Shown here piece after piece: positions 63,301 through 64,000 of a stretch of 64,000 nt of DNA. The DNA comes from HGM04593 sp045634365 (GTDB lineage Bacteria > Bacteroidota > Bacteroidia > Bacteroidales > Bacteroidaceae), in NCBI GenBank assembly GCA_045634365.1, contig JAZRAC010000032.1, positions 89,303-153,302 on the forward strand. The letters run 5' to 3'. Below the pieces are notes generated by a model. That model was not told the DNA's origin. It did not search any database and worked only from the letters and a program-made list of their open reading frames with translations. Position 1 is the stretch's first letter; each line of letters starts with the position of its first letter. Made by a program: the position numbers and the translations under genes.

Positions 63301-63336
63301 TTGTTACCAACCTTGTTACCATCCTTGTTACCAAAA
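63301..63336 (+). repeat. three tandem 12-bp iterons (TTGTTACC core)
   Basis: TTGTTACC starts at 63301, 63313 and 63325, an exact 12-bp period with ACC, TCC or AAA variation after the core. It lies 56 bp upstream of the integrase start. Nothing else coding is seen between 63144 and 63391. Confidence 0.75.
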
Positions 63337-63391
63337 ATTTTAGAGGTTTTCGAGTTCCAATAATTTGTTAAACATTTAATTACAACAAGTT

Positions 63392-64000
63392 ATGTGGAAT
63401 TTTACATTCAGGGTTCGAAAACAAAAAATTGACCGTAACGGACTTGCTCCGATTGAACTGACAATCAATATCAACAGAGAGCGTTCAACCTTACAGTTGC
63501 CTATGAAGATTCAACCCTCAGAGTTCGAGAGGTTGAGAGCGTCAAAGAGAGCAAATTACATCAACACCTATTGCGAACACGAGCGTGTGAAGGTATATCG
63601 CACAGTAACCCAACTTCAAGCAATGGGAAGAGAGGTAACAACTGAGGCAGTTAAGAAAGTTCTTAAAAACGGTTACTCTTCTTGCTCATATAGAATATCT
63701 GACCTACGTGATGATTATATAAAGATTCTACGCAAACGTGTAGGCGTGGACTTGACTGAGGGTGTATTTAAGAAATATGAGCGTGTAATGCAACGTGCCA
63801 TCGACCACCTTCAAAATAAAGAGTGCAAGAATATCACTAATGCCGATATGAAAAGTCTTGCCACTGAAATGCGAAGCACATTGCAAGAATCTACCTTTGC
63901 TAACCAATGGGTGATAGCAAAGACCTTTTTCACATTTGGCATACATAACAAGCATATTGCCGACAGCAATCTATTTGCGACCATCAAAGTTACCAAGAAG
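63392..64000 (+). CDS. tyrosine site-specific integrase, 5' part
   Basis: 203 codons are visible; the gene runs off the right edge. The start MWNFTFRVRKQKIDRNG matches the arm-binding N-terminal domain of Bacteroidota tyrosine recombinases, and about 100-200 match the SAM-like core-binding domain (AMGREVTTEAVKKVL; ITNADMKSLATEM). The catalytic domain with R..HxxR..Y lies beyond the window. Position after tRNA-Asp suggests an integrated element. Base composition is more A+T-rich than the chromosome genes to the left. Confidence 0.85.
   Translation, partial: MWNFTFRVRKQKIDRNGLAPIELTININRERSTLQLPMKIQPSEFERLRASKRANYINTYCEHERVKVYRTVTQLQAMGREVTTEAVKKVLKNGYSSCSYRISDLRDDYIKILRKRVGVDLTEGVFKKYERVMQRAIDHLQNKECKNITNADMKSLATEMRSTLQESTFANQWVIAKTFFTFGIHNKHIADSNLFATIKVTKK

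Overview
The window looks like chromosomal DNA of a Bacteroidales bacterium (Bacteroidota). The evidence is a dcw cluster in Bacteroidota order (mraZ to ftsZ, without murF, murB or ddl), a SusC/SusD pair with a train of surface lipoproteins, Bacteroidota-type families (DUF3127, DUF4835, DUF4458, DUF5003, DUF1573, a FeoA-FeoB fusion, a Rho with a long disordered N-terminus), and promoters of the Bacteroidota form TTTG-N19/20-TAnnTTTG. Family and genus cannot be fixed from the sequence alone.

Layout. 1-5220: the 5' end of a thioesterase gene, mfd and an exported C1 peptidase. 5360-21190: the division and cell-wall cluster on the plus strand (mraZ, rsmH, ftsL, ftsI, murE, mraY, murD, ftsW, murG, murC, ftsQ, ftsA, ftsZ, then a YqeY gene), with a probable MraZ operator just after its promoter. 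21186-24700: recO, tRNA-Glu, rpsT and gyrB. 24866-26623: a DUF5009 membrane protein, a nitroreductase-like protein and tRNA-Cys, all minus strand. 26776-28092: tilS. 28093-28795 has no intact gene; it holds REP-like palindromes and a frameshifted gene remnant. 28796-35215: a minus-strand operon dnaN, dnaQ-like exonuclease, coaBC fused in frame to a DUF4835 gene, recN, rlmB. Divergent from it is a DUF3127 gene. 35963-37888: rho.

38166-53073 is the most distinctive part: nine minus-strand genes with 3-36 bp gaps. They encode SusC, SusD, a Calx-beta-like lipoprotein, a DUF5003 lipoprotein, a DUF4458 leucine-rich-repeat (LRR) lipoprotein, a BACON-LRR lipoprotein, a subtilisin-family lipoprotein, a DUF1573 protein and a lipocalin-like lipoprotein. 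No glycan-degrading enzyme is present. With a protease as the only evident enzyme, I infer a surface protein-capture, proteolysis and peptide-import system rather than a polysaccharide utilisation locus.

53361-62951: a TlpA-like oxidoreductase behind ysxC (engB), an OprB-like porin directly behind a fused feoAB gene, a secreted alpha/beta hydrolase, and the operon recR, membrane protein, GT2 glycosyltransferase, GNAT acetyltransferase. The right edge carries tRNA-Asp followed by the start of a tyrosine integrase, which suggests the left border of an integrated element whose body lies outside the window.

A dispersed element of about 140 bp occurs twice (near 24727 and 35809), each time between a plus-strand terminator and the 3' end of a minus-strand gene.
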